This document shows positions 1 to 7,666 of a stretch of DNA of 39,738 nt, in pieces (positions within the stretch are counted from its first letter, which is position 1; the number at the start of each line of letters is the position of its first letter). The stretch comes from Pseudomaricurvus sp965656525 (GTDB lineage: Bacteria > Pseudomonadota > Gammaproteobacteria > Pseudomonadales > Cellvibrionaceae), in the NCBI GenBank assembly GCA_965656525.1, contig CBFHKY010000028.1, positions 1-39,738 on the forward strand, written 5' to 3'. The notes beneath the pieces were generated by a model. It saw nothing but the letters and a program-made list of their open reading frames with translations. It did no database searches and had not been told where the DNA came from. A program made the position numbers and the translations under genes.

Positions 1-422
1 GACATGGAGTTTGCCGCAATCAAGTGCCCAATGACTGAGCGAGCAATTTTTTGTGGTTTCACAAAGAATGTTTTCTGGTCAGGTAAAATAAAAGCTTTAT
101 TAATAACTGCTGTAGACAGTTCTTTCATTTCTTTGTGTAGCTTAACGAGCTCGGGGTCATAATTTAAACCAAGGCGATCGTTATTACATTTGTGACACGT
201 AGAGCCAAATGCCAAGCCGCCCTGAGATATCACTGAATGCCGATTATCGGTCGAACCTACATTGCTCAAAGATCTCAAAACTACATTACTTACATTTCCA
301 CAGCCGGCAGGTGGAACGTGCTCTCTTGTTAGCTTTCCATAATCTCGGCAAATGGAACAAAAACCCTTTTTAGGGCCTTTTGTAAGGACTCGCTGAGCTA
401 ACTGATCCACATAATTACCCAT
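1..422 (-). CDS. HNH-like Cys-rich protein, 3' end cut by window edge
   Basis: The minus strand is open from an ATG at 422 to the window edge, giving about 140 residues with the C-terminus missing. Visible motifs are a CxxC pair (C22, C25), a following R-E-H (H35) and a second CxxCN (C76, C79). This is the zinc-ribbon arrangement seen in small HNH-endonuclease-type proteins, which cut or bind DNA. I chose the ATG at 422 because a GGGAG ribosome-binding site lies just upstream; in-frame ATGs at 440 and 449 fall at or inside a strong hairpin and are less likely. Composition is AT-rich, like the next two minus-strand genes and unlike the rest of the window, which suggests acquired DNA. A nuclease function is inferred from the motif alone; a non-catalytic zinc-binding protein is also possible. 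Confidence 0.6.
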   Translation of the reverse strand, partial: MGNYVDQLAQRVLTKGPKKGFCSICRDYGKLTREHVPPAGCGNVSNVVLRSLSNVGSTDNRHSVISQGGLAFGSTCHKCNNDRLGLNYDPELVKLHKEMKELSTAVINKAFILPDQKTFFVKPQKIARSVIGHLIAANSM

Positions 423-440
423 GCCTTCTCCCAAGTTCAT

Positions 441-477
441 CAAGGCCATGCACGCGCTTGCGGCGTGCATGGCCTTG
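441..477. repeat. 15-bp perfect inverted repeat (strong hairpin)
   Basis: Arms 441-455 and 463-477 are exact reverse complements around a 7-base loop. The dyad lies immediately upstream of the partial HNH-like gene and downstream of the transglutaminase-like gene. It could be a terminator for the latter, though no T-run follows on the minus strand, or a folded recombination site of the integron attC kind. Its role is not established by sequence. Confidence 0.75.
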
Positions 478-593
478 TATGTGTGCAATTTAAAGAAGCC
501 GAACAAACACACGTTGTGGAGCGCAAGCAGAACTGTTAATTCGTGATGGCACCAAGTTAAAAGTTGTGGATATTGGAGTCATGCACCGACTTG

Positions 594-1187
594 TTATGTG
601 TTAACGCCATTATTTACAATTTCGGTATCTGGCAAATTGTTCAAAACCTCATCATAGGTTTTATACTTTTCTAGAGCTTCCACTACTATTGGAAGTGGTG
701 AATGCCAAATTTCTAAAAAATCAGACTCATTCGAATCAACTATAGGAAAAGCAAGCTTTTCATAAGGAGGGGTAAATTGAGCATTAACTCCCTCTTTGTT
801 TCCTCTTGCATCTATTCTATACCAGCCAAAGCTTTTCAAATACACCGCATTTAAACCATGTAAACAATAAGGTGCACCATTTTCATAAATACTTAGACGC
901 TGATAGCATAAACCGGCAGGTATACCATTTGCTCTAAGCAGTGATGCTAAAAGATGACTTTTTGCATAGCAATAACCTGTACTATGTTTCAAAACATCAG
1001 AAGCGACACAAGTAACAGGGTTTAATTTGTAATCTGAACTATGTTTTATGTTGTCCCGAACCCACACAAAACAAGCTTTGGCTATTTCAGTGTCTATCTC
1101 TTTATTGCTAGCAATGCTTTTCGCTAGTCCCTCTATCTCAGGAGTTTTCCAATTAATATATTTTGATGATTCAAGATATATTTCCAT
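594..1187 (-). CDS. transglutaminase-like (papain-fold) domain protein
   Basis: 197 residues, probably cytoplasmic because no signal peptide is visible. The Cys-His-Asp triad of the transglutaminase-like superfamily is recognisable: C73 in a GYCYAK context followed by a LLRANGIPAG helix, H110 in a LHGLNAVYL strand, and D126 in YRIDARG. Members are cysteine peptidases, transglutaminases or amidases, and the substrate cannot be told here. The start ATG is preceded by a GGTGGGG ribosome-binding site. The gene is AT-rich and sits between two other short, same-strand, unrelated genes with dyad-rich spacers, a layout that recalls integron cassettes. Fold assignment is fairly secure; biochemical role is unknown. 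Confidence 0.75.
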   Translation of the reverse strand: MEIYLESSKYINWKTPEIEGLAKSIASNKEIDTEIAKACFVWVRDNIKHSSDYKLNPVTCVASDVLKHSTGYCYAKSHLLASLLRANGIPAGLCYQRLSIYENGAPYCLHGLNAVYLKSFGWYRIDARGNKEGVNAQFTPPYEKLAFPIVDSNESDFLEIWHSPLPIVVEALEKYKTYDEVLNNLPDTEIVNNGVNT

Positions 1188-1292
1188 TTACCCCACCAAA
1201 ACTATATCTAAACAAATAACATCGTATTTAGTGGCAATAAAACGCTCCGCTTTGGGGCGGCGCGTGTTTTTCAGCGGCAATAACAGCGGCTT

Positions 1293-1690
1293 GTTAGATT
1301 TACTTACTCCATTGCTTAATTGCACGAGAAATTTGCTCATTGTCTGATAATAACAAATGTGTTTGGCACCATTTCAAGAAATTTATTACAACCTCTTTTT
1401 GGCTGGGATTACAAAGATGCTTAAAATTTAAATGCTTAATATCGCCATCCTTGCAACGCCCATACTCAGCCAATGCCGCTAAAGTGTGATCGCTAACCAA
1501 GCCATTTTCATCCGTACCATTCCTTGTAACCCAATACATATATGAGGGTACATATTTGGTAAGATCGACTTCTTCCTTAAGCCACATTAAGTCTTCATTG
1601 GACCGAATGAACTCCTCACTGATGGAGGGATCCTCTCCTCTAAAAAATGCGGTACGGATTTCTTGCTCAATATTCATCTGTAAATCTAAC
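1293..1690. repeat. 11-bp inverted repeats flanking a small gene (cassette-like boundaries)
   Basis: GTTAGATTTAC at 1293-1303 and its exact reverse complement at 1680-1690 bracket the gene at 1300-1677. Read along that gene's strand, GTTAGAT (a GTTRRRY core) precedes it by a few bases and ATCTAAC (an RYYYAAC inverse core) follows its stop directly. These are the two ends expected of an integron cassette. I could not find a matching distal GTTRRRY to complete an attC site after the gene, and no integrase gene is present. Confidence 0.45.
1300..1677 (-). CDS. hypothetical protein, cassette-like
   Basis: 125 residues, soluble and acidic in its N-terminal half, without signal peptide, membrane segment or a motif I recognise. 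It contains several Trp residues and two isolated Cys residues in the C-terminal half. The gene is short, AT-rich and tightly bounded by inverted GTTAGATTTAC repeats, with only a few bases between the proximal repeat and the ATG and no clear ribosome-binding site. That is common in integron cassettes. It starts about 40 bases after the end of the PepSY gene on the same strand and could be read through from it. I do not recognise the family and assign no function. Confidence 0.55.
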   Translation of the reverse strand: MNIEQEIRTAFFRGEDPSISEEFIRSNEDLMWLKEEVDLTKYVPSYMYWVTRNGTDENGLVSDHTLAALAEYGRCKDGDIKHLNFKHLCNPSQKEVVINFLKWCQTHLLLSDNEQISRAIKQWSK

Positions 1691-1717
1691 AGCTGGCTAA
1701 CAACACGCCCTTCACGC

Positions 1718-2830
1718 TCAAGCCAAACCCAATGCTTGCTGGCGCTTTTTGAATTTAGCCCTGGCGCGCTGCTTACGCCGTTTAAACCACAGCGTTACGC
1801 CGGTAATGGCCAAGATCAACGGGGCTGCGCCAAGCACACACCAGATGATTTTGGAAAAGAGCCCCGCAAATGTACCGTAGTGAAGGCGGCTGTAGGTATC
1901 GATAATAAACGCCCCTGTGCCCGCTTCACGAATGTCGTAGGTGGCGGTCTTGGCGCCGGTTTGATCATCGAATGACACCGTACTGGAGTACTGGCTCGAA
2001 AGAATATTGCCGGTGGGCACTTCTCCCCATGCGGTAATACCCACACCGGGTTCCCACGGCAACGACAAATACCTTGCAGTGAATCCATCGATAGAGGATT
2101 CGGATTCTGCGACCAGTTTATCCAGTGACACGCTGTCGCTGTATAAACGTTCTTGCATCAGGTGGTGTTCATGCCCATCGGCGTGTTCTTCCAGTTCGTG
2201 CAGGTAGCTGGATATGTTCCACCAAGCACCGGTAAACGCCAGAATCACCAGTACCGGAGCACTGACAATGCCCACCATTTTGTGCAGATCGGAAAAGTAC
2301 ACCACCATGCGGCTGTTCCAACGCAAGGTAAAAAAGTTTTTCCAGAATTTGCGGTGCAGAATAAACCCAGAAAGCCCAAGCAGCAGTAACGCAATGGCAA
2401 AGATACTGGCAATGAGCAAACCAACATCGTGCAACAAAAACGTGTAATGCAGTTCCAGCAGCCAATCCGTTAAATAGTGATCATGCGGAACCGGTTCAGC
2501 CAGTAACTCTGTGGTGTATGGGTTTTGCAATAGATAAGACCACGCATCAGTGCCCTTTTCCATCACATACACCACATCGGCGCGCGCGCGGTCTTTGAAC
2601 AGCACCCAGCCGACAATTTCGTAGTTCGGGTGTTGCTGGTTGATCACCACTTTCAGATCATCCAAAGGGGCGCGTTCAGCTGCCGGTGAAACACGCACTT
2701 TATCGTGCATCAGCAAGGCATCGATTTCGTGTTTGAACACCAAAATACTGCCGGTAATGCACACCACCAGCAGAGGAATAAAAGCGAAGAGCGCAACCCA
2801 GCTGTGGATTTTAAACAGGGATTTATTCAC
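1718..2830 (-). CDS. PepSY-domain inner-membrane protein of an iron-uptake locus
   Basis: 370 residues. A first transmembrane helix starts around residue 10, followed by a periplasmic PepSY-type segment; paired helices follow around residues 130-160 and 190-210, and a last helix near 330-350 precedes a very basic cytoplasmic tail. This is the architecture of PepSY_TM (PiuB/FsrB-like) proteins, which are usually Fur-regulated and paired with siderophore receptors; some reduce ferric siderophores. Conserved His residues in helices (for example in LELHYTFLLHD) fit heme binding. The start is GTG, with GAGG about 9 bases upstream. It lies 122 bases after the TonB-dependent receptor and is probably co-transcribed past an intervening hairpin. 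Ferrisiderophore reduction is an inference from family and context. Confidence 0.85.
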   Translation of the reverse strand: MNKSLFKIHSWVALFAFIPLLVVCITGSILVFKHEIDALLMHDKVRVSPAAERAPLDDLKVVINQQHPNYEIVGWVLFKDRARADVVYVMEKGTDAWSYLLQNPYTTELLAEPVPHDHYLTDWLLELHYTFLLHDVGLLIASIFAIALLLLGLSGFILHRKFWKNFFTLRWNSRMVVYFSDLHKMVGIVSAPVLVILAFTGAWWNISSYLHELEEHADGHEHHLMQERLYSDSVSLDKLVAESESSIDGFTARYLSLPWEPGVGITAWGEVPTGNILSSQYSSTVSFDDQTGAKTATYDIREAGTGAFIIDTYSRLHYGTFAGLFSKIIWCVLGAAPLILAITGVTLWFKRRKQRARAKFKKRQQALGLA

Positions 2831-2902
2831 GGCTTAACCTCAAAAACCAATAAGGGGGCAGCCGCCCCCAGACACAAACTATGCTTCTTAAACCTGCAAA
2901 GT

Positions 2903-2936
2903 AAAGCCGAGTTTAAGGCGACTTAAGCTCGGCTTT
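2903..2936 (-). terminator. hairpin between receptor and PepSY gene
   Basis: A 15-base arm at 2903-2917 pairs with 2922-2936 (one mismatch) around a GCGA loop, just after the receptor stop at 2953. The arms begin and end with AAA/TTT, so it resembles an intrinsic terminator or an attenuating/RNA-stabilising hairpin. A second GC-rich 6-bp stem lies at 2854-2869. Partial read-through would lower PepSY expression relative to the receptor. Confidence 0.6.
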
Positions 2937-2952
2937 GTGCAGCAACGTCCGA

Positions 2953-5136
2953 TTAAAAGCTGTACTTGGCAGACACATTAACGCTGCGCGGTGCGGCGTA
3001 ATACGCTTGTTCATATTTTACGGAACTGAAGTATTTTTCATCCGTGATGTTATCGACATTCAAACCCAACGTGAGATCATTGGTGATTGCGTAATTGGCA
3101 TAAGCCCCCACAACCACATAGCTGTCTTGAGTGACACGACCGTAGGTGGAATCAAAGTAGGTTTCATCCTGCCAACGCGTCGACAGCCCCATGTCTAGAC
3201 CAGCTACCGCTGCAGGATTCCAGCTCACCAACATTTTCAGCGTTTTGCGTGGGATAAACGTACGGGCTTCGTCGCCACGCTCATCTTCCATTTTAGTCAG
3301 CTGAGTAAAGCCGGCTTGAACGGTCAGTTCATCGGTCAGGTGACCCGCCACTTCCACTTCAAACCCTTCGGATTCAACATTAATGCCACGGTAGATCGAG
3401 TAGTCAAAGTCATCGGTGTAATCGGTGTCGTCGATACCATCCCCGTCACCGTACTCTTTAAACTCTTGCAGGTTGGATTGTTCTGTGTGAAAAAGCGCCA
3501 CGCTTACCAAGGTATTGTTGGTAAAGGATCGCTTGAAACCGAACTCGTAGCTTTTGCCTTCGGCAGACCCCAAAGATTCTAGGTTTTCACCCAGTACGTA
3601 TTGCGGCTGGTAAATGTCGCTGTAGCTGCCGTAGGCGTTTAACCCATCCATCACCTCCCAAGTGAAGCCAACATAAGGGCTAGTACCATCTTCTGTAGAA
3701 TCGGTAGACACATCGTAGCTGACGCCTTCGTTGTTGTAGTCAACGCGGTTGACCCCCAAAATCAGGTTAAAGTCGTCTGTCAGTGACAACAGCAAAGAGC
3801 CGTAAATGCGATTCAGGCTTACATCCTCGTTGGCTGATTCGTAGGGGGCATCCCATTGGGGGCGACTGATTTCTTGACCGCTCCAACCAGGAAAGGCTGG
3901 CATTGGTACGTTCAGACCGGTTAATGCGGTCTGGGCGTGTGATGTCGAATCGCGATCCGCCGAACTGATACCCAATTGCAGCTGGTGCTCTTGGCCCCAG
4001 GCACCGAAGGTGCCGTTCAGGCTTACATCCAACACCAGATCGTCGTTTTGCACATCGTATTTGCCCGGGTAGCTCAAGATACCCAAACCGGTGTTGGGGT
4101 CAAACCCGGTATTGCTGTAAACGTAAAAGATTTCGGAGGCTTCTTCGTAGTCCGTCTGCATGGCAGACGCTTTTACACTCCAGTCATCATTAATTTGCCA
4201 GCCCAACTCGACAAAAATCTCATCTCTTTGGGTATCCCAGTACGTCCAGTCCATCGCAATGCTGGTCGACACATCGTAATCGGCCTGAGTACCGTCGTTA
4301 TAAATAACGGGCACCGCACCCCACAAAACGCCATCGCTATTGTTGTCTTGGTGTGTGTAACTGACCGCCAGAGTGACACTATCGCTCAACTGACCGTCCA
4401 GCATAACGTAAGCAATTTGACGATCATTGCTGTAATGATCCAGCCAGCTGTCTTTATCCTGACCGACCACTACGGCTCGGGCGGCCCAACTGCCGGATTC
4501 GGTCAGCGGGGTGGAAACATCAAGCACAGCACGACGGTTATCCCATTTTCCGGCCGTCAGTTTCACCGAACCATTGAATTCATTGGTGGGTCGTTTACGC
4601 ACATAGTTAATGGTGCCCGAGGGGTTACCCAAGCCAGTAATCAGGCCATTAGAGCCACGCAGTACTTCCACTTTTTCATAAATCGCGGTATCCAGATCAC
4701 CCACCAGCAGGTTACCGAATGGCATACCAATTCCATCAACGTGCATGCTGGTAATGTCGAACCCGCGAGCGTTGTAGTAGGTGCGATCGGTCTCGGTGGA
4801 GTCCACATTCACACCGGTGGTCATTTTCAACAGGCTATTGATATCCCCTAGACCAAAGTCATCAATGGTCGCAGCATCTATGATGGTCAGCGATTGCGGG
4901 GTTTCATAGGCACTCAAATCCAGCCCGGTCGCGCCACGACTTTTGCGATCTTCACGGATGGCCGTAATGGTCATTTCTTCCATATAGGTGGCCGAGTTAT
5001 TGTTGGCCCAAACAACGGGGGTCGCCAATACAGATGACGCGAGGATGGCATTGGATATCGCCAAAGACAGTGGTTGCTTAAAGCTTGATGGCTTTTTAAA
5101 CGTTAATGACTTTTTCAAGGACAGTGGCTTTTTCAT
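2953..5136 (-). CDS. TonB-dependent siderophore receptor, FhuE-like
   Basis: 727 residues. A long signal sequence ending near VWA is followed by a TonB-box-like segment (MTITA), a plug with the usual ETPQSLTIID, VEVLRGSNGL and GTINYVRKRP blocks, and a 22-strand-type barrel ending in SAKYSF with the C-terminal Phe. Overall it is closest to FhuE-class receptors for hydroxamate siderophores (TIGR01783 superfamily). It imports ferric siderophore across the outer membrane using TonB energy. The N-terminus is odd: four imperfect K-x-P/S-L/F-S-type repeats precede the hydrophobic core. The ATG has a GGGGAGA site upstream, and a Fur-box-like palindrome lies about 70-90 bases before the start. The ligand is inferred from family resemblance and not proven. 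Confidence 0.9.
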   Translation of the reverse strand: MKKPLSLKKSLTFKKPSSFKQPLSLAISNAILASSVLATPVVWANNNSATYMEEMTITAIREDRKSRGATGLDLSAYETPQSLTIIDAATIDDFGLGDINSLLKMTTGVNVDSTETDRTYYNARGFDITSMHVDGIGMPFGNLLVGDLDTAIYEKVEVLRGSNGLITGLGNPSGTINYVRKRPTNEFNGSVKLTAGKWDNRRAVLDVSTPLTESGSWAARAVVVGQDKDSWLDHYSNDRQIAYVMLDGQLSDSVTLAVSYTHQDNNSDGVLWGAVPVIYNDGTQADYDVSTSIAMDWTYWDTQRDEIFVELGWQINDDWSVKASAMQTDYEEASEIFYVYSNTGFDPNTGLGILSYPGKYDVQNDDLVLDVSLNGTFGAWGQEHQLQLGISSADRDSTSHAQTALTGLNVPMPAFPGWSGQEISRPQWDAPYESANEDVSLNRIYGSLLLSLTDDFNLILGVNRVDYNNEGVSYDVSTDSTEDGTSPYVGFTWEVMDGLNAYGSYSDIYQPQYVLGENLESLGSAEGKSYEFGFKRSFTNNTLVSVALFHTEQSNLQEFKEYGDGDGIDDTDYTDDFDYSIYRGINVESEGFEVEVAGHLTDELTVQAGFTQLTKMEDERGDEARTFIPRKTLKMLVSWNPAAVAGLDMGLSTRWQDETYFDSTYGRVTQDSYVVVGAYANYAITNDLTLGLNVDNITDEKYFSSVKYEQAYYAAPRSVNVSAKYSF

Positions 5137-5192
5137 GGTCTCCCCAGTGTGTAACGACTTTATTGGGGCGCGATGTTAGCAAGATAACCAAA

Positions 5193-5226
5193 AAATGATA
5201 AGCTAAATGTTAATTGTTATCATTTA
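5193..5226. promoter_or_regulatory. Fur-box-like site
   Basis: The core 5208-5222 (TGTTAATTGTTATCA), read on the minus strand, is TGATAACAATTAACA. This is two mismatches from the 7-1-7 Fur motif TGATAATnATTATCA. Neighbouring AATGATAA at 5194-5201 extends the pattern. It sits between the divergent siderophore receptor and ATPase genes, so iron-replete Fur would repress the receptor and might also touch the ATPase promoter. Confidence 0.65.
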
Positions 5227-5240
5227 TTTACAGAATAGTG

Positions 5241-5264
5241 TTCTACTTCTACTTCTACTTCTGC
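5241..5264 (+). repeat. TTCTAC hexamer repeat x4
   Basis: Three exact TTCTAC units and one TTCTGC unit stand in tandem in the leader of the ATPase gene. The frame is open through the repeat from 5214, but the conserved protein begins at 5343, so the repeat is taken as untranslated leader. Confidence 0.7.
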
Positions 5265-5342
5265 TTGCCGCCGCTCGATCAGTCACAACTTTGCCGATAC
5301 ACTGGCTTAGCCGTTTCCTTAAAGCCACAGGCCACCCCCGCT

Positions 5343-6524
5343 ATGCTCAAAACCTTTGCTGTATCCAATTATCGAAGTTTGAAAAGCGTGACTGCGCCAT
5401 TGGCCAGCCTGAATGTGGTCACCGGCCCAAACGGTTGTGGAAAGTCGAACTTGTACAAATCTTTGCGCTTATTGGCAGAAACCACCCAAGGAAACCTGGT
5501 TTCTTCCATCGCTCAGGAGGGCGGCCTGGGCTACACCTTCTGGGCGGGCCCAGACAGCTTTACCAAAGGCATGAAAAACGGCACAGCGCCGATTCAAGGA
5601 ACCGCCAAAAAACAACACAAGCGTTTGCAGTTGGGGTTTAGTGGCGAGGAATTCAGCTACGCGATTTCTTTGGGCGTTCCTGCACCGCAGGGGGCTGCGG
5701 GCTATAACGATCCTTCGATGTTTCAGCTCGATCCAGAAATCAAACGTGAATGCATTTGGGTGGGGGATGCGTACCGCCCCAGTAGCTGCCTGATTGATCG
5801 TGTGGGGCCGATCGTGAAAGTTCGCGACGGGCGTCAGTGGAAAGTCTATGATGCACATTTGAACACCCACGACAGTATTCTTAGTGAAATCAGTGACCCT
5901 GTGGCTGTGCCGGAGGTTCATGCGGTCAGGCAAACCATTCGCAACTGGCGTTTTTACGATTCTTTTCGTACCGACCCACAATCCATCATCCGTACACCGC
6001 AGATCGGTACTCGTACACCAGTACTGGATCACGAAGGTCACACTTTGGTTGCCGCGCTTCGCACGATTCACGAAATTGGTGATCGCGATGCGTTGTACAC
6101 CGCCATTGAAGATGCTTTCCCTGGGGCCAGTATCAATTTTGATGCCGATTCGGGGAATCGTTTTTTGCTGCAATTTTTGCAAGAAGGGTTGTTGCGGCCG
6201 CTGAATCAATCCGAGCTGTCTGATGGCACACTGCGCTACCTGTTGCTGGTCGCGGCCTTACTGACCCCAAGGCCCCCTTCCCTGATGGTTCTCAATGAAC
6301 CGGAAACAAGCCTGCACCCAGACTTACTGCCAGCACTGGGGCGTTTAATTAGTCGGGTCGCGCAGGAAACGCAAGTGTGGGTTGTCTCTCACGCCCCTCG
6401 CCTGATTGCGGCCCTAGAATCCTGTTACGATTGTAATTCCATCGGGCTTAACAAAATGTTGGGCGAAACAGTGGTCGTCGATCAGGGGTTATTGGACACC
6501 CCGCTTTGGCAATGGGCGGATTAA
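5343..6524 (+). CDS. COG4637-type AAA/ABC-like predicted ATPase
   Basis: 393 residues, cytoplasmic. Walker A GPNGCGKSN is at residues 28-36. A signature-like LSDGTLRYLLL precedes Walker B LMVLNEPETSLHPD (from about residue 314), and a switch His (VSHAPRL) follows. This is the RecF/SMC-like stand-alone ATPase family (AAA_21, COG4637), whose cellular role is not well defined. Walker B reads NEPE where many relatives have DEPE; the Glu is kept. The frame is open upstream to 5214, but residues before MLKTFAVSNYRSL look like translated leader with a low-complexity stretch, so I start at 5343. It is divergent from the siderophore receptor and ends 4 bases from the convergent DUF3833 gene. No toxin, nuclease or transporter partner is adjacent. 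Confidence 0.8.
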   Translation: MLKTFAVSNYRSLKSVTAPLASLNVVTGPNGCGKSNLYKSLRLLAETTQGNLVSSIAQEGGLGYTFWAGPDSFTKGMKNGTAPIQGTAKKQHKRLQLGFSGEEFSYAISLGVPAPQGAAGYNDPSMFQLDPEIKRECIWVGDAYRPSSCLIDRVGPIVKVRDGRQWKVYDAHLNTHDSILSEISDPVAVPEVHAVRQTIRNWRFYDSFRTDPQSIIRTPQIGTRTPVLDHEGHTLVAALRTIHEIGDRDALYTAIEDAFPGASINFDADSGNRFLLQFLQEGLLRPLNQSELSDGTLRYLLLVAALLTPRPPSLMVLNEPETSLHPDLLPALGRLISRVAQETQVWVVSHAPRLIAALESCYDCNSIGLNKMLGETVVVDQGLLDTPLWQWAD

Positions 6525-6528
6525 TCAA

Positions 6529-7083
6529 TCACCAAAGGCGCAATGCAGGGTTTGGTGATAACTTGTTGATGGTCAGTACAATTTCGCCGACATCAAAACC
6601 GAACTTGGATAAGCCAGATTCATTGATCAGAACGTTCGGGCTAACCAAGTACATTCGATCGTCCACATTCACATCGATGGTGCCCCCTCTGAAAGGCAGA
6701 CGCAAAGTGTATTGCAGAAACAGCGCATTACCTTCGGCTTGCAAGTGTGCTTTACCAATCACATCGGAAGCCGTGCCGATGTAATGGTTGTGATGATCAC
6801 CCTCTTTTTGCAGCGTCCAAATGCGCTTTTGTTTTTCACCATCATCGAACACAAAGGTTTCGTCTAAGATGCCTACGCCGTTGTCCCAGCTCGCTTTAAT
6901 ATCCGCCGTAAAATAGCGAATAACCTTGCCACCACGGTTTTTAACAATCCCGTGTGCGACCAGATCCCCTTCAAAATAATCTTGAATATTAAATTCTGGC
7001 GTTACGCCTTGATAATCCTCTACCTCTACACCAGAGCACGCAACCAGCAGAGCAATTAACGGCAGTAAAATCAGTTTGTTCAT
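6529..7083 (-). CDS. DUF3833 lipoprotein
   Basis: 184 residues from an ATG at 7083. The N-terminus is a lipoprotein signal (MNKLILLPLIALLVAC), with lipid-attachment Cys at residue 16. The remainder is a beta-rich periplasmic domain matching DUF3833, with a GRGGK/RYF region, the WTLQKEGDHHNHYIGTA block and FRGGTIDVNVDDRMYLV near the C-terminus. DUF3833 proteins have no established function and are common in marine gammaproteobacteria. The frame is open about 31 codons further upstream, but only the 7083 start gives a lipobox at the right place. It is tail-to-tail with the ATPase gene and appears monocistronic. Confidence 0.8.
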   Translation of the reverse strand: MNKLILLPLIALLVACSGVEVEDYQGVTPEFNIQDYFEGDLVAHGIVKNRGGKVIRYFTADIKASWDNGVGILDETFVFDDGEKQKRIWTLQKEGDHHNHYIGTASDVIGKAHLQAEGNALFLQYTLRLPFRGGTIDVNVDDRMYLVSPNVLINESGLSKFGFDVGEIVLTINKLSPNPALRLW

Positions 7084-7666
7084 CCAATAACACCATTCTT
7101 TGATTTGTGTGAACACAGAGTCAGCAACATGACCCCTTTTAAAAAGCACTGCAACAAGACAGCCACGAAAATTCAACAGCGTTCACAGCATCAACCTAGA
7201 GTCGGTTTTTGAAGCTTAAGTGTTAACTTACGAGGCAGCCTTCGTTTTGGATTGCATTTTTTTCACCTGTGAAACACCAAAAATATCGGCGTAAATACGC
7301 GGCTACCAACAGCAACGGAAGCTCTGTTGTGAACTTGGATGTGCACTTGGAATTGCCACTGGACTTAACAAAAAATGGCTTTTACCCTGTGTGTAACGAT
7401 TTGTGTGGAGTACTGGGACTTCCAATTGATTGAATCAAGGCACTATTTTTACGTGCTAACACTAACTTTGCTACGTTTGACGAGCTGAGTTCATCAAGCT
7501 TCGCTGTTTGAGCCAGCGCGCTCTTCAGCATCAACCTCTGCTTTTTTGGTCTTAGCTAGACCTAGAGTGCTCTATTCGGCTGAGAATACTTTATCGGATC
7601 TAGAGTACTTTTCTGTTGGTTGCTTTGTTTTTTTATTTTGTTACTTTCTTTTTGGGGACACTGGCC
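7084..7666. other. 583-bp gene-free region between DUF3833 gene and mltF
   Basis: I see no convincing coding frame. It must carry the divergent promoters of the two flanking genes. It holds three CTAGAGT heptamers (7196, 7562, 7600) and CAGCATCAACCT twice (7186 and 7526), and it becomes T-rich just before mltF. Confidence 0.5.

Noticed and set aside
3976..4851. A 291-codon plus-strand open frame opposite the FhuE-like receptor
   Set aside because: It is antisense to a well-conserved receptor barrel, has no recognisable domain, and its composition is what the complementary strand of a beta-barrel gene produces.
5469..6209. A 246-codon minus-strand open frame opposite the ATPase gene
   Set aside because: Entirely inside a gene with clear Walker motifs on the other strand; no start signal or domain of its own.
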